From positions 55,447,423 through 55,511,422 of the forward strand of contig NW_025335568.1 of assembly GCF_004798865.1 (NCBI RefSeq): a stretch of DNA of 64,000 nt. The letters run 5' to 3'. The notes beneath the pieces were generated by a model, which ran no database searches, had not been told where the DNA came from, and was given only the letters and a program-made list of their open reading frames with translations. Of the stretch, positions 14,501-29,500 are shown one piece after another (positions within the stretch are counted from its first letter, which is position 1; the number at the start of each line of letters is the position of its first letter). Source of the stretch: Varanus komodoensis (taxonomy: Eukaryota > Chordata > Lepidosauria > Squamata > Varanidae). A program made the position numbers and the translations under genes.

Positions 14501-17500
14501 CAAAAATACTACATTTCCACTTTAAAGGGACTTGGCTGATATATTTCGTGTTTTAAACGTGAATTATGCTCCTACAAGAGTGTGGCTTGCCATTAAAACA
14601 GGCGAATGCTTGCCACATGGCCTGCTTTAAATGGAAAATCTGTCCTTTTGCTGCCACTGTATCACACAGCAGCAGCAGTTTGAAGAAATGTGGCAGGGCA
14701 CGGGCAACAGGGACCAAAAACCAGTCTGGTCTAAACCTAATTTAAATCTAATTCAAAATGCCTATCTCTCTATTGGATAGCAGGCTTGAGAGAGCCTCTG
14801 ATAATGACAGCAGGCTATTAAAACTTTAATTTCTGAAACAGGGAAGTCAAAGTTCTGAGATGTGCCTGTATTATACAAAGAAACAAATGCCAAATGTTGG
14901 CAGAGTCTTCATACTTGGAGAGTTGTACATTACATAGTTTTCCTTTTCTAAATGGTTTGAGCTGCAATCATATTTTAAGATTTTAATTATAATAAGTATC
15001 TCTTTTTAAAAATTGAAAGGATATTTGATTTTAATTTAAATTAATAGTAGCTGGATTCACATATCATAACAAGAAATCCGCATCATAACAAGAAATTCTA
15101 CAATGCATGGTTTGTATTCGCAAGTTTGGGGGACTGGAGAAACCATGGTGAAGTGTAGAAACCATAGAATGAAGTGTTGTTTAATGTGATTTCCAAAAAC
15201 CAAATGTACCATGCCAAATATCACAACAGGGTTTGGACAACATGACAATCTTGTGCAAGAAACCACCATGACTCTTCATTTCCTGCACACCCACCCAATA
15301 TATCAATGCACTGAACTGATTATTAACAAGTGCAAGACTACAGGCAAAGCCATCCAGCATCTCAACAAGATCTTTCAAAGAGCACTGATAAGTGAGCCAG
15401 TATTTTCATGTTATACCTTTTAATTACCAGAGCTGAGGAATGTGCTCCATACTCATATTGTGATCAATAATTCTGCCAACCAAACAATATAAAACAAACA
15501 GTATAGCAAACCAGTGTGGTGTGGTATGGTGGTTAAAATGTACGACTAGGGACCCAAGAGACTGAAGTTCTAGTCCCCACTCTGCCATAAAGATTACTGG
15601 ATGATGCTGGGCCTATAGTTGTTGTTTTAAGGATAAAATGAAAATACATAGGCTGCCTTGTGTTCCTCACAAGAAGAAGAGAGGCAGGATATAAATGCAA
15701 TGGAAGAAAATGGTGACAAAGAAGTCATTGTTGATGGGATAGTGTTTATTAGCTAAACAAATGCTTTGCATACATAAAAGTTGCAGGCATTCCAGTTAAA
15801 AGGATTTCAGATAAGGCAAGGAAAGACGTTGCAGGGCCATTTCAAGTGGACAATATTGAGCTACATGAAGCAATATGCTGTGCAAAGTAGAATTATATTG
15901 GGAGCCAGCTGTCATAATGGTTAGAGTTATAGAGTTTACTGCAGAGTTGTAGGTTTACTGTTGTAAACCACTCAGAGAGCTTCAGTTGTGGATCAGTACA
16001 AAATGAAAATAGTAATAGTAGCAGTAGTAATAATAATAATTATTATTATTATTATTAAATAGAGCATTGGAAAATCTAGGTTCTATTTAGTCCCTTCTCA
16101 TTCATGAAGCACTCTGGGAGACTTTGAGCCAGCGAAACGAAAAGTAGGTTGAGGATTCCACAGCCAGGTAAGGTTGACACTTGGTTCAGAGGCCCGGCTG
16201 CTTCAGCCAGGTGGTGATCCAAGGAAAGCAAGGCACCAAGGCCACAAGAGGGCTCAATGGTGCCTGGAATGTAAAAAGTCCTAAGATACTATAAATTACT
16301 TCCAAGGACAGGAGAATTCACACTCCTCTTCAAGCCCAGAGATCTCAGCTCAGGGTACACAACTGTCACCTGGGCAATGTCAGGACATGTCACCCCATGA
16401 GTCATTTGTTTAATCTAACATGTAGAAAAGCTAGAGGCCAGAACAGAATGGGGTTCTGCTCCAAGGAGAGGTTCCCTGTTGCTGCTGGAGGCTCTGCCAA
16501 AGGACACTGCGCTATTCTACAAAGGAGAAGGCTACATTGGGTACTGTCTATTTTGTTAATGTTAGGAACAGCTAGCTTTGTTATTTTGAATCTGAGGTGG
16601 CCAACTAGCCTTAGGGGTCTTAGGGGGAGCTGAGACTGTGTGAATTTAGTGAAAGTGCTGCTCTCCAATTCCCTTTACCTTCCCTACCCTCATTTGTGTG
16701 TTTCTTGTGTGCTATGGTGTTTTAAGCCTCTCCACCTATTGTGCTAAACCACACTTTTAATAAACAAATTTTCCCCAGTGTTTGGGTTGTCATGTGCTGA
16801 ATCTAGTGACTAGCCCAAGATTGGGGATCAGGTAACGTAGGGCTGAAAGTAATGCCCTGTGAGCTGCTCAGAAGTAGGGACTCTGAAGAGGCTGATCACT
16901 ACAGTCAGTCACTGATTTTCAACCTCACAGAAATGCTGAGAGCATAAAATGGAGGAGAGCCAGAGGATGATGTAAGCAGACTTGAATATCTTGGAACAAC
17001 CAAGGTGTGACATAAATATAATACATAAAATAAACCTACAGAGAAACATGATTACGTCTAGTAAGTTATGTTGCTTTTGGAAATTTCTCAGTACATTTTA
17101 AGGCCCAAGTGTAACAGAAGCAAGCCCTACTTTATTCAGTGAAACTTGCTTCCAAATCACTATGTGCAGGATTGCAGCTTAGACTTTAAAGTAAGTGAAG
17201 CAGAGCCTAATTCTGCCATGCCAACAAAATGAAAGCTGCATGGCAAATGACTTTGTATTATGAGCCTACCATAAGCAAACTAATTAATAGTGAAACAATA
17301 TGTTTTCATTATCATAGCAACCAGTTAGTGTACATGCTTATCCATCACACATGCACGTGTGTGCACATGAAATTCTTGTATTTCCTGAACAGGTATGCAT
17401 GCTAAGATTTAAAAACTGAAAACCTGATTTAAAGTGCTGTGATATAAGTCAATCTACCATGCAGAAGCTGCTAGACAATGCTGGAAACTTGCATTAATCA

Positions 17501-20500
17501 AAAGTCCATTAAGGAATGAAACCTTTAATCAAAAGTCTTATACTGCAATCCTTACACATGTCTATTCTAAAGTAAGTACCACTGAATGAAATAGGCCTTA
17601 CTGTCATTTAAATAGGTATAGGATTACAGCCTAAATGCCATGAATTGTTTTCTCAAAAAGATAAAAAGAGTTTTAAAGAGAAGATTTTAAAGACTGATTT
17701 TAAAGATTTATTTGGGAGACATTATCCTTAAGCCAGTACAAACTCTTATCACCATTGAAGTAAAATTACTCTTAGTAAGATTGCAGACTCCATCTCTAAA
17801 GTATTAAGATGACTCTGCATGACTCACCTGAAGCAGCTGGTGCATAGAGTTTACATCATCGAAAGCTGGTAAAACGTAGGTTGAATATGTTTCGATGTTA
17901 GGCTCTACCTGCAGCTCATTCATTGTTTTGAGGACATTAATTGTACCTACAACAAACAAACATATAAATAAATGAAAATGAAACTGGGTGGAAAATGAAA
18001 CTTCAGCCAATCCGACACTCACTTAAGTATGTTAAAGTTAAAAAAAAAACTATAAGGGGTTGGGGGTTTTTTGGGTTTGATTTATTCTGCTTGGTTTTCT
18101 TTCTTGCTCTCAGTAATCAAATTCTAAGTTGTGAAACCAGTTGTATTTATGTCTGTCTTACTCCATGATATGAGTAACAGACAACAGGACCCTGTAAATC
18201 ACTTAGAAATGACTAAGATAAGTATTTTTTCCTGGCACAATGTTGAGTTTGAATTACAAGTTAAAAATTAGTTTCTTTTCACATTAAAAGAAATTTGTGA
18301 AACAAAACAGTGAGATTCTCAGGCTTTCTAATGATAAACTGTTTTGTTCCATAGTACCAAACAGGAATCCAGGATCAACACAAAACCAGAATTCGGAGAC
18401 CCACAGTTACAGCTCTGTGGAGAGAGGAAAATTTGGGTGCACTCCCCCAGCCAGCTATTATGAAATCAGCATGATAACCTGCTTTTGATACCCATTAAGA
18501 GTAGGGAAATTAAGAGTAGTTGTAATTTGAGAAGGAGTACTACTGCCCCCTCCCAAAAAAAACCTACCATCCTTGATAGTTCCTACAGGAGCTCTCTCTG
18601 GTTTTGGTATTACAGTTTTCAAATAATGGGCATGAACATTATTGGACATACCAAGTTAGGGAATTCATGTGTCCCAGTTGTGTAGGGGATCCTAAAGGGA
18701 TCTAAATCCTCAAAACAAAGTCAATCGATAGCAGACTGAAATCTCTTTTCTCTCCTTTAGCAACAGCTTCGTAAGAAATTCTTCAATGTTCTACCATTGT
18801 GGAATAGAGCACCTTGTTCAGCTCTTACTTCTGAGTATTACAAACACAATAGGGTCACAAGGCAGAACAAATTATTTGTCCTTTTCTATCAAGCAATTCC
18901 CCTTCATGGATCACTGCCTTGTCATGGTGAAGGGGCTTGTGTCGCTCAATGAAGCTATGAACTATGCCGTGCAGGGCCACCCAAGACGGACAGGTGATAG
19001 CAGAGAGCTGACAAAATCTGATCCACTGGAGAAGGAAATGGTGCTAGAGAAGACTCCTGCGAGTTCCGGGACTGCAAGGAAATCAAACCAGTCAGTCCTG
19101 GAGATGATCAACCTCGACTACTCTTTAGAAGGCCAGATACTGAAGATGAAACTCAAATACTTTGGCCACGTAATGAGAAGGAAGGACTCCCTGGAGAAGT
19201 GTCTAATGCTGGGAACAACAGATGGCAAAAGAAGAAGGGGATGGCAGAGGATGAGGTGGCTAGATGGAGTCACTGAAGCAGTCAGCATGAGCTTAAGTGA
19301 ACTCCGGGGGATGGTGGAGGACAGGAAGGCCTGGAGGAATGTTGTCCATGGGGTCGCGATGGGTAGGACACGACTTCGTGACTAACAGCAACATCAAGCA
19401 TATAACTCACAGAACACAGATGAGAACCTATGTCCAGGTCTAGTTGAGCATACTAGTTCTCAGGGCCACTGTTAACTGATACGTATCATTAAATTGTTTT
19501 ATTTTTTAAGTTAACAAAATAAAGAAAATCCTACTGCTGCTGCTATATCAAAGTCTATCAGTGCTCACTGTTTTTCACATAGTTTCTTAAGCGATAACTA
19601 CCAATTCTTGCTCCAAGGAAATTGTGACTGCAGGAAGCAAACATGAAGGGGTAAGAAAAACACAGATAGGAAAAACTGAATGTGAGCCTATGCGAATTTG
19701 GGTGTACCCACAGATCCAACTTTGTCCGTTGAGGCCCTAGTGGCCACAATAACATGGAGTGTTTCTGCCTATTCTGGGTGATGTGACAACAGCAACCATT
19801 TCTGCACAGGAATAAATTAGCTAAGGTGATCCATACACAGGTAATCTTCCAACTGGACTAATGCAATGCATTATACCTGGGGCTGCTCTGAAGTGGAGCA
19901 GAATAAAGCCACCAGAGTTTTGGCTACTAAGGCCAGATGCAAAATCTGAACTGATACCTATTTACTTCGGGATCAAGTTCAAGGTGCTAATTGATTTAGA
20001 TTAGACATAATGGTGTGGGACCCACAAAACTTGAAGTGCAATGCTGTCCATATGAGTCTATCTGTGTGTTAAGACTTCTACTAAGGTAATTTATCAGAAG
20101 GTAAACCATGTGTCAAAGAAATGAGCTCTCCTGGCAAACACATTGCAATCTTGGTGGCATCACAGAAAAATATTTTTTCACCCAGGCATTTTAGCATGGG
20201 ACAGTTTTAAAAATTAAGGGTTTCAGCTGATCTATTTCATGTTGTGAATTAATTAATTTTTCTCTGCCCTGGAATTCCAACACAGAATGATAGCATAAGA
20301 TGTTTAGTAAGTTAAAACATATTTAACTTGGCTACAATAGGAAACTTACAGAAAGATTTGGTTTTGTACCTCAAACAAAATCAGGGATGGGGTTTCACAT
20401 ATGGGGGTGCATATAGACATAGAAACCATTATTGGGGAGGTTATTAAGCCAACACAGCATAGATTAACTTGATTTATAAAGGGGAAATGAAAAAAACCTA

Positions 20501-23500
20501 ATAACCAGCACTTTAATGTTACCACAAAGCAACTACAGATAAGCTTTTCCCTTTGAAATTCAAATAACTTGCTGAATTTTATTACATCACATCTTGTTGA
20601 CTAATTCTGGATTCATGTCAAAACCTATACAGGTACTGAAATGTTTGCTAGCATAAAAATGATTTGTCAGATGCTGCAGGATATCAGATCCAAGAAGCAT
20701 ATGCTTTTTTCTTCTTTTTCCAAGTTGCCTCACATATTTGTTACTATAAAAAATTCTGAAGTTTCCTGAAGTCCCTGTCTTTACCCTGGAGTGCCACCTA
20801 TGGAAAAGTGACACTTCCATGAATATTTTATGCAGTGCACTATGGTGCAAATAATCAAATGTGAATTCCCTTTGAGCACTTAAAAATACATGCCGACAAG
20901 TCACACTAAATTAAAGTCGCATCATCTACTCAAGTTTGCCTTAAAATAGAACACTCACTGATTTTGGCCCAGAACTGGCAATTTTATCCAGAAAAGAATT
21001 AATTATAATATAATTTTGCTCAATACCTTTCAAATGTTGACAGCCAGTTTATGGTTTATATTTATAAGATGTCAGATATGGCAATGAAAACTCAGCTAAA
21101 AATATTTTTGATCAGTGTTTCTATAATTAAAAACTGTTTAGATGCACACAGAAAGAAATCTTTTTCAAAATAAACAGTAGCATAGCTATAGTAAATCAAG
21201 CTCAGTATATGCAGGAGATGTGGGTTCAAATTCCCATTTAATCATCAGAGAAAACATCACAACCCACACTTGTGGGACCTAATTTTTATCAAATGTTAAG
21301 GATTAGAATTCAGGGTACTGCTGTGTAAATGGAATAAGGAGATATGGATGAAGCATCCAAAGGAGCTAGAAGTGTCTTTGATGCTGAGATACGAATGTTC
21401 CCCTTTGGCTCCCATTCGCTACCATTTTGCTCCTCCCTTTACGTGTGCAAACAAGACAGGAAGTCGTCAGTTAATTACAGTTTTCTGTTATGTGCAAACC
21501 AGGAAATGACAGTCAAAAGCTTCTGAATAAACTGATCAAGCCATGGTTTAAAGATGGCTTAATATCTCGGCTTATTTAGAAGCTGTTAACATTAGCTTCC
21601 TGGTTAAAATACAGTAGGAAGGTAGTTTTACTGTTACATTTCTATCTCGTTGTTTAATCAAAATTCCAGAAGTGACATTTAACAGAAAATTTCCGATCTT
21701 GCTTCACAGCTTGTGGAAAGGGAAGATTGAAGCAGCTGTGTGCAGGTCCACAAGACTTATTTTAACTTGACTGTCTGAAAGTGGCATAGTCAGTGGAATA
21801 ACTGTTCCAAAGTATATGTAAGCTAAAGAATTAAAAGAGAAAGCTAGTTTTGCAATATGTCCACAAACTAGGTAATTGCCTCCATTGTTGCAATGCTCTA
21901 ACAGCAAACATTTTTTTCCTGATATCTAGCCAAAATCTGGCTTCCTGTAATTTGAGTCCACTACACCTTAGAGATTCCTACTATCCACTTAGAGAGTCCT
22001 GTCAGACTATGGTGAAGTGAATTTATAATTATAAATTCAATTATAAATCATTCAATCAATTGATCAAATTATTCCATGCCCTGAACTCTGAGATGTGCAT
22101 CTCTTCATAATTGGAAATTGACTGCAAAACATTTTTTCAATTCTAGTTTGGAAGAAAAACAGAAACTATAGTTTGCTGATTGGGATGAAAACACAAATGA
22201 AAGATGTCCAAAGGAACCCAGGGAGGGAATTGAAGACTATGAGGACAGGAATGAGTGTGCAAGTCCAAGGATGGCCAAGCTATGAATCAGCACTATATAC
22301 AAACTGGCCCAGTAAGTTTATGACAGAGGACTTATTTCAACTCAAACTCTAACGTTCAAGTCTTATTACTTTGTCAGAAGACACTGCTGCAAAAATGCAA
22401 GAAGTAGGCACCAAGTAGTATTAGTATTAAAGCACACGAGTTATCTGAAATTAAAGACCAGTTACAATTAAAAAATAAATAAAAAGTTTATTCTGCCTGT
22501 ATTAGCAAATAATTTCTATCAGATAAATTACAGACCTGTGTGGATATTTGTTCTAAGAAGTAATGATACTTTTTCTTTTTTAAAGGAAATCCGTGTTTTT
22601 AGTATTCATGTGAAAATAAATATCCCAACTTGATTTCTAAGGAGAGCTGTAAACAAAATAGATGTCAAGGGCAAAAGAGTTCATTTCTGTGCAAGTTAAC
22701 TGAAAAAATTCAGCTACCTCATCCTTAAAATCCAAAATATTAGTGCTGCCTTAACTACTACAAAAAATTAAACATCTCAATTTCTCTAAGAGTATTTTGC
22801 TAATATGTTGCAAATCTCTCCATCACTGAGCACTATTAAGCCAATTTGAATGCAACATTTTTTTTCATTACCTGAACAAAATATTGTATTTATATTTTGG
22901 ATTTTCTCCCTCAGGTGTATCAGTTTCCTGTTTTATAAGCTGTATTTCATTTTTGCCATTTAATGAGGTATCTTAGAAATTCAATCCATCTTTAAAATAT
23001 CATTAGGCAAGAATACACAGTAAACATCACTGAAGAATTAACAGTTAATTCTGTTAATAACTACACTGAAGGCAACACTCAAACAAGGAACACTCAGCAA
23101 CTACAAGATTATTGGATGCCCCTGATTCACAACTGGGACTTTTGTATCTGTTGAGTACACCAGGTTTTTTCAAGTTCACTATAAAAGTTTTAAATGAACA
23201 AGACTTTTTACATTTTTAGTCTTAAAAAAGTATTATCCTTTATGTGACCAAAGACATTTCCATATTTCTTCTTTCTACTATTTTTAGGGGATGCTTCTTG
23301 GAGTTTCTGGCACTGAAGGACTTCTAAAGTAAGGATATGATATCAACTAATGCCACATATCTCACAACTGCTTGTCCATTCATTCCCCATTTGCCTTTCT
23401 CAAGGATCATACAAACAACGTTTACTGCTTCTGACAATACAATTATTTTGCTTCTCATCCACTTACTTATGGATGAAAGAAAACTTATTGGAAATAAGTC

Positions 23501-26500
23501 TAAGACAGAGCCTGTCTTAGCACAATGGGCTTTTATACTGCACTGACAACATTCTGAAATTCAAAGGCTATACTAGAAGACAATTTGCCAAGTACTCCCA
23601 AGTATCTTCAGAGACATAAAGAGTTAACAAGAACAGAATATTGTTTTATAAAGGCTTTTCTAAAAAGGGTTGGCACACTTTTATTACCAGAAACAATTAG
23701 GGAATACTTGTTTCAGCATTTCTTCTGAACTAGAATGTGACTGTATATTTTAAAATAAAATTGCAATACGAACTGCCTGCTAAAAGCACTTTTTTTTGTT
23801 TGTGCATTTTGTTTGTCACCCAGTGTCACACTAACAACTCTGCATCTCATTCTAAAGCACATTATACTGTGAGATAAGATGAAAAAGACAGTTTTTAATT
23901 TCCCCAAGGGGAAAGTACTTCTGTTAAAAGCATCTTTTTATCAGACCACTCTTTCTGAATTACCAATAATGCAAACCAAGGAATTAGATATTGTACTTTA
24001 AAATTTAATATTTGTTCAATTCTTATTCATATCCTATAGTCACCCCCATGTGAAACAGGGGAAAGTATGTGCTAAATGCTTAAACCTACTTAAGAATCCA
24101 AAAGATTGAACGCTCAATCAGTATGCTGTCAGGTCATGATCATTCATTCAACAATGGAGGTTTTTATGCTTTTATTATTGTAACTAAGCTTACATTTAAC
24201 TTATCATTGTGGAAGAAGAAGAAAACCTCATCTGAAAGATTAATTTCTTCTGCGTTTAGAGGAAGTCTTTTAAAACCTGACTTTTAAGAGCGTCCTTAGA
24301 TTTCAATGTGTCTTTCACGACCAGAAGATCAAGTGACAGAAAGCTACGGATACAGTAATAGACCAAGAACCTTGGCTACAGCAAAGTTAAAACAATCATA
24401 GCTCTTTGCAAAGTTCTGAATTTAAGAGGCTTAATATGAGCATAACAAACTAAAAATGAAAAAGTAATGCTAAGGAAACTGTTCCAGTACCATACCTTGA
24501 TGTACCAATACTGTAACGGTGTTTTGGGAGGGTTACCTGTACTGCAAAATTGCTCTATTTTGCATGTTCAAACTCATTTCTGTGTAAGAGTTCACATTCA
24601 CAGCAACCTAGTTTTGATCAAAAAAAGCTAACCTTGAACATTTTTTTCTTGCCGGTACCCAGCCAACAATGGCCAGAAATAGTGGACTCTGACAGGTAAG
24701 CCTTCTTCTTTCATTATCTTCATTAGATCAGAGGCAATAGCTGAAAAGATCCAGAAAGGTACAGTTAACAAACAAGTTTATAACAGAACAAGTATTTAAG
24801 TTAAAAGATTAAGTTAAAAGATTTTTTAAAAATGTACCATTGTTTTTTGACTTCAATGCACAAAGTAAAGCCATCTGTAGAGGTGCAGCATTCATGTTGG
24901 CTCCTTTCAACTCATCACAGAAATATTTCACCTTAGCCACCGGCTGTAATGAAATAGAAGACTTAAGTACTGCAAATTGTTACTGTTCAATGAGAATCAC
25001 TCTACCCAACAAAGAGCAAATGGGTACTTCAAATACTTCTAAGAAGCAATTTTTGTTGGCTTTGATTGGAGTAGTCATCACACACCCAATATATACCAGC
25101 TCAGTAGAGAGAAAGTAGCAAATAATCACTCATTTAACTGTAGGAACTGGAGCCAGCACCCAAGGAAGGAAGTATAATGAAGGCGGATAAGGCAATACCA
25201 AGAAACCAGTAACTGATGGTGCTGGACAAGCAAACTGCAGGAGGAATGGACTGATTCCAGCGGGGGACTATAACATACAGGAAAACAGGGGCTTATTTAG
25301 ACAAGAGAAAGCGTTCTTCCATTCTCAGTAGAGATGTGGGCATCATAGCTGGCAGTCTAGACAGCCAGGGAGGCATGTGGAGGATGGGGAAAATTCCACT
25401 CTAAAAGGGGTAATAATTTAAAGTTTACAACTTGATTAAAGAACAGGTTTAGATTGGATCCAGTTATCTGCCCACAGAAAGGGGCAGGTGGAAGTTGATT
25501 ATGCTGTTCCTTTTTCTCCTCAGCAACCCTCAAGAGTTCCTGAAAATGTCCTCTTGTTGAAGGTGCCCCTGCCTAATGCTCCACTATCTTTCCTTCCTCC
25601 TATTCAATCTTCTATGCTTCAGCCCACTCCATGGCCCCTGAAGGGACATTTTGCAGGAAACTTTGGAGACTCATGGGAGATGAGAAAGTAAGAAACTAAC
25701 TTTTTGCCTGTCTGCAGTTGCATTTACTTGAATGCAACATACTGACTGTAAACTACCCTAGAAAGTCACTCATATGTGTGTGGACACCTTCTTTTTGACC
25801 ATTGCTTTGAACCTGCAAGCAGCCATTCCCTATTGAATCTCATGTCCCCTGCAGGACTTCACATACCTTATTCGTATTTACACAATGTTGTATGAAGAAG
25901 TTGCCACAGTCCACAGCATTTCCATCCTCAGACTCTAATGATGGTGGAGGAAATGTCTTCAGAACTTGAAAAGCTGTGTCTTCCAGGCCTTGTGTTATTA
26001 AACTCAGGCAAAGATTTGTAGCTTCTAGAAGTTGGGGGGGGGGGTTTTGTTGGGGGGGGGGGGGGGAAGAGAAACAAAATGCCACCATGAACAGTTTTTG
26101 AAAAAAAGACCCTAACCCTTTCTGCATTATGTGCAGAGGAAATAAACCATTTATTTTAAAGCACTTAGTATACTTTTAGGCATTATATGAAAAATGATAG
26201 TATAATAATAAGCAAACCATCATGGTCCAGATACAAAAGCATTACATCCAATAGTTGTGCACAACCATTTACGTCTAAATTATCAGTTCATTGCACAATT
26301 TACCAAGCCTGGGAGATGCATAATCCATTCATTTCAATGCAATTCTAGCAGAAACTCAGTTATAAACAACACTGAAATTAACTGAAGTTCTAAAGTAGTA
26401 CTGCTGCAAATTTATCACTTAGAGCTTGGTCTGACATTCATTTTCACTGAATAACAATGCTAAAATACATCAACTTTAGGAAGACCTTAAGTATTGCTAA

Positions 26501-29500
26501 TACTGCAATTTGAAGATAAGTAACTTGGATTGGCTAATATGAAATGCTTATACAGTATAGAAAAGGCGTACTGCCACATAGGTGCTAGGAGAAAAAAACA
26601 AGCATCTATCAATTAGTAAAACCAGTTGTCATATCCTGAATTTTCTTACTGCTATTGAAACTATTCGTATCCATCTGCCATAGTGAGAAACATAAAACAT
26701 TGGTTAAAAAAATCTAGATTAGTGTACTTTAATACTGTCAAGACTATATAAAGTCAATTCATAATGACAAGGCACAAATGAGACAGGGTTTTGACAGAGT
26801 TTATAAACATACCACACATCTTTTGACAATTTAAATATAAGGGTGAAACAAGAAGGGATGTTTAACTGATCTATACATTTTTAAAATGCATTCGAGAGAG
26901 ATAACTTCCTGTTCTATGTTTATTACCATAGAACTGAGCTCCCCAAAGCAAGCAGTAATGTTAAATTCTCTTTGACCTTCTATTAGCAGTGTAAAGTTGG
27001 GTACCAATAAGCAATCTAGATTTCTGGAAACATTACCTGGAATATATGCTCTATCATATCTCATCCTTTCCAGAATATTTTGCACATACTGAGGATATCC
27101 AGCCTTAGCAAGAGTAAAAATGATTTCCATCAAGTCCCTGTCTAAAAGGAAAGTGTCAGCCTTCTCAATACTCCCCAGGATCTATTAAAGCAAGAAAAAA
27201 AGTAATTTGTACAAATTCATTCCTTATAAATAGTAACAGCAACACAGATAAATATATCAGCACAATGCAACACTGCATGGTTTTGCCTGTGAAAGCATGC
27301 ATATTGACTAATGTGAATGCAAAAAAAAAAATAAAAAAATCAACAATCCCAAAGCATGGGATCAAACATTGATTTACTTCATAGGATAATATTTGTTTAA
27401 ATTGTGTGTGTAAGTTATACTAATAACATATATTGGCAGAATGGTGCATGTACAGGAGAATTTCAGAACATTCAGTGAAGCAAAATATTGTGCTACAACT
27501 TCCTTTTTAATGTGCAAACATGCCCTCACAGCACAGCGTTCATTCTAAACACACAAGGCAATTTCCTCAACTGTAATTTCCATTTAACCGGAAGGGAGAT
27601 CCAGAAGGGAGACCGAGGGATTCAACAACCCTCAAACCCCATACCACACTTGGTAGTTGTTTCTCTACACATTCAAGCAGAATTCCCATTAGAGAAATTA
27701 AAATTATTTAGACAGCATCAGTCCTTTTCCAGTCATATGATCCTTCTGTGAACTCTGAAGATTATTTTTTGTGTGGAGGTTAAAATGAATGGCTCAATCT
27801 ACTACTATGCTCAGTTGATGTAGTTCCCAGTAAGTTCACAGAAAATAGGCTTAAACTGAAGAAAAGTCAGTTTAAAAGAGTTATGGATCTGACTGTTAAA
27901 ACACAATTTCTCCTGGAATACTTATAAACCACTCATCTTCAACAGCACCCACTCCTTTCCAGTACTAATCCTAACAAATGTTTATGCTTCTTATACAGTT
28001 ATAAGGGTGATGAAGGCACAGTTTTTCCAAAGGCATTATGTGTTGGCAGATCTCCACACCAGTTTTTAGCATTCTACAGCTGTATAGCATGATGACTAAA
28101 GCTGGTGCAATGTAATAGCCAAGAATGTCATCTGGGAAGTCTTTGGTTCAAATTTTGCCCCATATCATATGACTAGGTAGCCTCAGACAAACCAACCACC
28201 TCATCTTACTATTAAGTATTAGTGTAAGCCGCCCCGAGGCTTCGGCGAATGGGGCGGCATAAAAATGTTTTAATAAATAAATAAATATTAATATAGTACA
28301 CTTTTTATTGCATTAGTTACTGGTACTTTAGAATAATGCACAGGTAAGAAGTGGTAGAAGTCTATTCTAGTCAGAGTTGTAGCTTCACAAAGCAAAGTGC
28401 ATTACCTCTTCAATTTTGTTTATATCACCATTCTCAGCATATGCATTCAATAATGCAAGGTAAGTATCGGCACCAGGTTCAATTCCAGCATCTCTCATCA
28501 CAGAAAGGATATTCTCTGCATTCCCCATATCTCTGAAGCAGGCCAAGGGGGTGCAGGGGAGGAAAATACCAAACATATAAATATAGTGATAGATACAATT
28601 TTATATATGAATAACAATTGGTTTTAGCCCCTAACCTATACAGGAAGCCAATCTCCTAATCCTAAAAATAATCCACAAGTACATTTTTACCTAACCTTAG
28701 TTCTTCACACAATTAAGGGCACAATCCTGTGTGGATACCCATAATCTTCTGAACTCAGAGGATTATAGGCAGCCTACGCAAGTCAGGAGGAGAGCAAAAG
28801 TGGCAGTTGCCTCTGCATTCCTCCCACCCTACAAACCAGCTAGATGGTCATATTTGACTGATTGCTGAGCTTTGGACCAGAATGAAAGGAGGCTGAAGTA
28901 CTGCAGGGATATGTCGTATCTTGGCAGCTGTGCTGGTTCTCTCCCTGCTCCCAGAATGCACCAAACCTTCCCTGAGATCACAAAAGAATCAACCAGCACA
29001 CTGCTTTCCTGACTGGCTTCAGAGGGGGAGATGCTCTAACACCGAGTCTAAGCTTTGGCATATGGAAACATGGAAGTGCAGAAGCAGACAGAACACACTA
29101 GTCAAATCCTGACATCATATTCAAAGAGGCACTGCCCCATGAAATGTAAGAAGGCCTTTTTGCATTCATGGAAATCCCATGCACATCAGCACAAGCTCAG
29201 ATCACTGGAACAGGGGACAGGTAAGTACTAAAGAAGGTACTACAAGAGTGCTCTACTATAAGCATTAATATTTTTTTCAAAACAGATCCACTTAATTAAG
29301 GTAAAATAATTTAACAACTATTAAAAATTTACCCAGCTCTTGCATGGCCAGTCACAAGCGCACTGAACACAGACTCTGTGATTGAGAGCTCTTTCCTTTT
29401 CATAAAATCAAGAATCTTGCTGCAAAATGGAAGAAGAAATCAACTATATTGTGTTGGAAAATGCAAGTAACCAAACACTGCGCCTTAGTACTAAGCACTA

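Noticed and set aside
15690-15700. SINE tRNA-like heads (15.5, 30.6, 43.2, 45.7 kb) as real tRNA genes
   Set aside because: They lack a foldable acceptor stem and a pol III terminator at the tRNA end and carry a SINE body. Only the tRNA-Cys at 47.9 kb is canonical.
16150-16800. Sequence ending in an AATAAA-like signal, considered as a possible solo LTR or processed transcript
   Set aside because: I found no matching ends, target duplication or coding remnant. The same goes for 13380-13890.
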